Positions 19,691-25,033 of a stretch of DNA of 25,033 bases are shown piece by piece (positions within the stretch are counted from its first letter, which is position 1; the number at the start of each line of letters is the position of its first letter). The position numbers and the translations under genes were made by a program. Source of the stretch: Basidiobolus heterosporus B8920 (taxonomy: Eukaryota > Basidiobolomycota > Basidiobolomycetes > Basidiobolales > Basidiobolaceae). The notes beneath the pieces are model-generated. The model saw only the letters and a program-made list of their open reading frames with translations, was not told where the DNA came from and ran no database searches. Location: assembly GCA_000697455.1 (NCBI GenBank), contig JNET01029555.1, positions 1 to 25,033 on the forward strand, in the 5' to 3' direction.

Positions 19691-21992
19691 CTAAGATTCG
19701 AGAGGTGCGATGAAAAGGGTCGCTATTTGTATGTTTTTCCATGCCGCTAGGCTTACCCTGGGAACCAGTCGTTTTAACTCTTAAACATCCATCAGAAAAC
19801 CACGGGTCTGAATAACCACCAAGAAAATGTCAGTCGATCGCAAATGTGATATCCTGTCCATGCCTAAATCGGAGCATCGGCGTTGCACTGAAGAATCATC
19901 AAAATCTCCTTCTTTGGGTTTGGCTGTGGAAAATATGGTCATGTCATGTTCAGTGATGATTGGTTTTCTGAGAGTTCCTTTCAGTCACTAGTTAATTTGT
20001 GGTATTTGATTTTCTAATCTCCTCTTCTGTTCTAGAATACATATCAATAGAAATCTCGGTACATATCATTGCCATGTCCAGTAACTGTAGGTGGAAATAT
20101 GATGATCATAAAATACATACAATATACAACCACCACCATGGACGCCAAGAATACCAACTCAATGTAAATATATATTACCTATCTCATGGCCCCTTTCGAG
20201 CCACACTCTACTTGTGTGCCCTAACTCCTCCTGACTTCTTTGTTATACAAAAGACATAACGAGTTTTCTTTGGCCATCCTAGTTGGTTGTCAACAAGCGA
20301 TTTCAAAGGTTGCCGGTACTTGCAAAACAGTGAAAAGAGATGATGTAGGCTCTCTCTATTTGTCTTTGTTGATATCACTCCTCAGATAAGAGTGTGACCG
20401 ATTCTTGCAAATATAAATGTTGAACCAGTTTCAAAAAATCATGCACTTTCCACATTTAACAAACCAGGTGAGCGATGATAATTTGTCAGTCATTCATGGG
20501 ACTGTCCTACATAACTTATTTTTAACAAATCAGTGTCACAGAAGCAGATGTGGATGTGGATGTGCTGATTTATTAGGTCATGAAATAGATAGTTGCAGCT
20601 GGGCTGGGGCTATCAACATGGTTCTATGACTATGATAACAGGGTTGGTCGCAGTAGTAACATTTTTGTTTCTCGTGATGGCGTTAATTTGTGAGCACCCC
20701 ACGAAAATTGACTCCTAAAACCTGCTGTGAACCACTTTTAATCTACGACAAGCATTGTATGAAATCGGTGGACGACTCGACTCGAAAGTGTGGTGTTGAT
20801 GTCAAATCCAGATGTTCTTGTTCAGGCAGGAGAGATAAGCCCAGGGTAGGTTAATGCAAGAGGCCATCCATGATGCGGTTGGGATTTCTTACAATCTGGA
20901 GATGATGATTTATGACCAGGATGCCATCAGTTGCTTTCTGTAGCGGGCGGTTAGCCATGCTAGATAGGTTGGTATGTACACTTTCTAGGCAAGTGTCTAC
21001 TGCGGTAAGTAAAGAACAATGCTCTCCAAGGAAGGAGAAAGGTATGACTATTATACAAAGGATCCGGGTTGACCATTGGGTTAATGCGAAAAGGGCGAGT
21101 CTAGGTGTTTGGGAATACACAGCCTAAGATATTACTATGTAAAGTAAGTGGACTGAAAACGTACAAGTATGTGCTCATGTGTGTGTATCCGTATAAATGT
21201 AGTTGCTCATAATAGGGTTCAATGAATAGGAAAAGCCTTCCACCCCAATTTCTCATGCAAACAAATCAGCAGAATTGGTCAAGCAAGCATTGACAACGCC
21301 GATAGATTGAAATGAATTGATTTGTTATGGAAGTCGTAGGCTATTTCAGAACTGAATCATCCTAACAACGTTCCATTTTAAGACAATTAACCCGCCCACG
21401 CACCCAAGGAAGTAGAATCATTCAACTGTCCTGTTATTGTGCCAAAGTTCTACTAGTTCTATTTAGGAGGAATGGATCAAATAGGCAATTTGCAACCATG
21501 TACACGCACAGCACAATTAGGGTTCATTGTCTTCGCCCAACCTTGCCACCATGAAAGCCCATTAACGCCATCTGATCTAGTGCCAAAATCCTATAATTTG
21601 GTTAAGATTGGCTGATCCTCAGCTAAGGGCTCTTTCCTAAAATGGAGCCTGGCTATTGAGTAAGCGGCGGAGATTGCTAAAGATCAAGTAGATCCATGGT
21701 AATGACGTCAAGCTCAAATAGACAACAATACGGCTCTGGTAGGTCGTTTCAATCAATATTGCCAAATTAACATTGGGTTGACCAATGAACCTGCAATATG
21801 GAATTAAATCCAAATGTATTTATATTCCACGAGAGAGATAATTAATTTAAAATGGAAGTCTTGAATAATAAAAACTTATCACTGTGCCAAGAAATGGCTA
21901 ACGAATATTCAAAACCCAGACCATTACACAATCAGAGTGTTGGCAAGCAGCCCAGCGCTGTAGACTATGTCAGAGAATTCAAACCAAGAGTC
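19691..21992. other. Promoter of the C2H2 gene and long gene-poor region
   Basis: The first few hundred bases must contain the promoter and 5' UTR of the C2H2 gene on the minus strand; a long regulatory region would suit a controlled transcription factor. I see no TATA box I would commit to. Short open stretches on both strands (for example 20417-20629 plus and 20851-21120 minus) have no recognisable motif. A triple GATGTG-like iteration lies near 20549-20564. I find no gene. Confidence 0.45.
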
Positions 21993-23100
21993 CTAAGAGG
22001 CCAAGCTGTTCGAGGAATTGTTTGCAGGTGAATAGGGGGCGGTGATGGATGAGCAAGCTCTCCACATCAAGCCACTTCGATGAGCATTTGAGTACGAGAC
22101 GGTGAAATTAACACCAATCCACAGCAATGAAACATAGTAATTTGCTTGAGTAGAGTTACCCACTTGGGAATAATGAACCATTCCCCATGGGTAAGCAGCG
22201 CCAAATGGCGAAGACTGGGTAGGTGGTGGCCAATGGTAAGGATATACGAATGGCTACTTCATCAATTAGGCTTAGCTTTAGGAAACCAGGCGGCCCAACA
22301 GGGGTTTTCCATATAAATCCGGAGCAAAGCCGATATACTTGGTACGTATTACAAACTCAAATACTTGGATCCTGAAATGGATGGATTTAAGACAATCTCC
22401 CACAAACTTTCTAGTGACAATGACCGGTAATTGAGGCTAGAGAAAGACACATGAGTGGTTTGGAGAGAGAATATCATGATGAACGGAAATGGAGGTTGGG
22501 TAGCGCCCATATATGAGCTGGAATCCCATGAAATCCTCAGAGAATTCTCCACTTTTCCAGATACCTGATCATGATCGGCCCGAATAATCAATTTGATATA
22601 GCCCATGACGCGATGCATCGTTCTGGAACATATACGAATTATTGTTTTGTACATCAGCGGCCAAAGATTGATTATGTTCTTTAGAACAATGCCCATGAAA
22701 CCTCTTGTACAAACAAAGCGAGTCCCTAGCAAGACTCCGGTGAGTCGTCAGAATCCAGCCGCTTCATGGAAAGTGTTCTGGCTGGCGAGCCTCATCTTAG
22801 ATTCTTTTTTAATTCCTTGCGAATCTAGGTTTCTTCCCTCGAGGTGATATTCTAGTCCATTTGGATGCAAATCCTGAAAATCGCCCAAACCCAGTGATCA
22901 CAGCTCCATAGACATCCAAGCCTGAATATCATTAACCGATTTGAAACTTCCGAGGATATCTTGTTGGATCATGCATCTATGATATTCGTGAATCGAGTCA
23001 CTCACAGCCTTTGTGGTATTTTTAGAAATGCGCATAGATATTACTCAGGGAATGCTCGATAATCATCTAGCGACGAATGGAATCCTCGGTAGCTTATATC
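21993..23100. other. Gene-poor region with minus-strand open stretches, possible decayed gene
   Basis: On the minus strand 22565-22725 could join 22517 and below in phase through a 47-nt intron-like sequence (GTATCT...TTCCAG), giving residues such as IIRADHDQ followed by LIYGRYPTSISVHH. A separate stretch at about 21993-22243 is rich in Pro, Tyr and Trp (YPYHWPPPTQSSPFGAAYPW). I cannot join these into a complete model or recognise a family. They may be remnants of a host gene or chance. Confidence 0.25.
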
Positions 23101-25033
23101 GTGATTTCCACCCGGTGCACAAGAATAGCAGTGGTACCACATCAGGCTGTACCAGATAGTCCCCTAAATCAGTCATTGCTTATCTTCATGGCACCCATTT
23201 ATAGAACTATGACGCCAAGTACACAAGGCCAAATTAGTATAACATTGTGTTTAGAAAACGCTAACACCTGTGGTTCCAATAAACTCAACCGTTCTCACTT
23301 ACTCAGAATTGATCCTATTGAAAGACAATGCAAATGCACATGCTCATCTGGGGGAATCCGATTCATATGCAAGTTCGTCATTCATCGCAGCCGGTCATGA
23401 GCAAAAATTGTATAATATATAACAATACCCTTCCGATTACGGTGTTGACCGGCATCTCGAACATTGATCCAAAAATGTGAGGTTAACTATCCGCACGAGC
23501 CCCTGCCATTGTGCCAATGGTGTAGAGCGATGGATTAGTGGTTGGTTTGTTCTCTGCCCCTATTAAGGTGCTAAACAGATTCAAAAGTACTGCATATGCG
23601 ACTTCGTTGAAAATGTATACTTGATTGAGCTTTGATCAACCCAAAGGAGCCCATATACATATTGACCAAAGATTGGATACTCCTGTGGTTCGACTTGATG
23701 TCCAATATGGTTGTATTAAGACATTCATTTTGGTAGATATATACCTGAGTTTGAACCTTAAGCAGAAGATTACCTAAGTATGAGTTTTTTCTCAAGAACT
23801 TGACAATCATTGTAATAATCAGACACCATTGGTATTCCATTCATGTTGGATATTATCTCTTTCCAGTATTTTCCATGATACACATAAAGCTTCAATTACT
23901 GTCCCATAGCTTCTTTGTTCAGAGACTCAATTCTTGAAGCTCATTTCCTTCAACAATCGCCTCTTGATGGTACATAGAAGATGAGGCTCTATGAAATTAA
24001 TCTGTCTTTTTTGCATTATCTGGTATCTGAGTTCCTTATATTGATTGGTGTTGGGTATCAGGAAGCCAACCTTAATTCATTTTTTCTGAATTTAAAAATT
24101 GAAAACCCTGCTAAATCGTTAAACCGTAAGAAGTCATTATTTTTAAAGTTTGGACTCTTTCTCCAGCCTACACTGTGAACACAGCCCAAGGTCCACCTCA
24201 ATTCCCATAATATGAATGTGACTAAATGAGGTTTGTCTCTAGAGAATAATGGAAGGAGTAAGCTTGCTTCATGGGAATATCGGGAAATGACTTGTATGAA
24301 AGGTGGGCTAAGAACAATACATATTAGTTATGCTCAGATAACATCCTTATACCCCTTAATATACACTGGAACCATCCACTCAGAGGCCTTAAATCGAATA
24401 GTTTCAAATCGTTTGAGTAAGTTCCTAACTTTGATAGGGGAAGAAGATATCCATGCAAGTGGTGCATAAGCAATAAGAAATACTGGCTTCGTTGGTGCTC
24501 TAAGTGATTTAATATACAATCTAACAAGGTGCATATTCAATCAAATAGTGACCAACAGTAATCAACTTTAAATATTTATAATACTTGTAAGTGCAATTTT
24601 GCTTCGAGATCGCGATCACCAGCCTGGGAAATTGTGAAGGTAGCATTCTGGATTTGTCTCTACTATGACTAGTAACACACATAATACACAAACTTGGTAC
24701 ACAAAGTCAAAAGTCTGTTAAGAATATGGCAAGTTATGGACAACATTGGAAAGAGTCTCGAAGTAAGTCACGTTATCTCCCATCCAACCATGGTTTAATA
24801 TAGGTCAGAAAAAGACGTTACTAGAGCGTTTTACCAACAAGCAAATGGTGATACAAAAGTGGAGTTGTAACATTCATTTTTAATGGGATGCATTCCTCCT
24901 AAATATGCAGTACAAATTATTCACAGATTTTGAACTACCTCAAACTTCTAGATAAAATTCCTAGGATTCACTTGAAATATGATGAGAAATTTTGAAATGA
25001 AGTATCCAGTTATTACTTTGCCGATTTGGATTT
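23101..25033. other. Right-end gene-poor region
   Basis: No supported gene. A small two-exon open frame is possible on the plus strand: 24726-24762 and 24804-24883 across a 41-nt GTAAGT...TATAG sequence, giving 38 residues with a basic segment (SQKKTLLERFTNKQ). It matches nothing I know, and the intron would be shorter than any in the confident genes. Open stretches at 23571-23840 and 24334-24540 (minus) and 23077-23400 (plus) show no family motif that I trust. Confidence 0.4.

Noticed and set aside
23500-23590. A-box-like TGGTGTAGAGCG followed by a weak B-box-like GATTCAAAA, suggesting a tRNA or SINE.
   Set aside because: The 5' acceptor GTGCCAA has no complementary partner downstream, the B box is poor, and no repeated copy is visible in the window.
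23571-23840. Minus-strand open stretch that at first glance recalled a retroelement polymerase fragment.
   Set aside because: None of the diagnostic polymerase or integrase motifs is present and no terminal repeats were seen; the likeness is too faint to call an element.

Overview
The window is a stretch of a fungal nuclear genome. Two things point to a fungus: many short spliceosomal introns (about 49-87 nt, GT...AG, often with a CTAAC- or CTGAC-like branch site) and a gene resembling the fungal peroxin PEX8. Moderate AT richness, long gene-poor gaps and loosely conserved proteins suggest an early-diverging lineage (Zoopagomycota or Mucoromycota type; a Basidiobolus-like fungus would fit). 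That placement is inference, not proof.

Layout, left to right: the 3' end of a PCF11-like mRNA 3'-end processing factor (+, cut by the left edge); a 1.6 kb gap; a tandem pair of intronless TMEM14-family membrane protein genes with long amphipathic N-terminal helices (+,+); a 10-exon omega-amidase of the Nit2/nitrilase family (-); an intronless 790-residue mitochondrial pentatricopeptide-repeat protein (-); divergently from it, a 22-exon gene for a 991-residue helical protein that I read as a PEX8-like peroxin (+); a 4.5 kb gene-poor stretch with at best one weak candidate membrane-protein gene (-); a two-finger C2H2 transcription factor (-); and a final 5.3 kb with no gene I can support.

The genes are mostly housekeeping: mRNA 3'-end formation, glutamine/asparagine transamination repair, mitochondrial RNA metabolism and peroxisome import. 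The most distinctive part is the tandem TMEM14 pair. Its layout, an apolipoprotein-like helix followed by a four-helix TMEM14 domain, recalls plant FAX fatty-acid exporters. I see no operon-like functional block. A lipid/peroxisome link between the TMEM14 pair and the PEX8-like gene is only a hypothesis.

Exon structures were assembled by eye from splice signals, reading phase and remembered family sequences. In the PCF11, NIT2 and PEX8-like genes the phases close across all 32 proposed introns, which is good internal support. Gene identities are from memory, without any database search.
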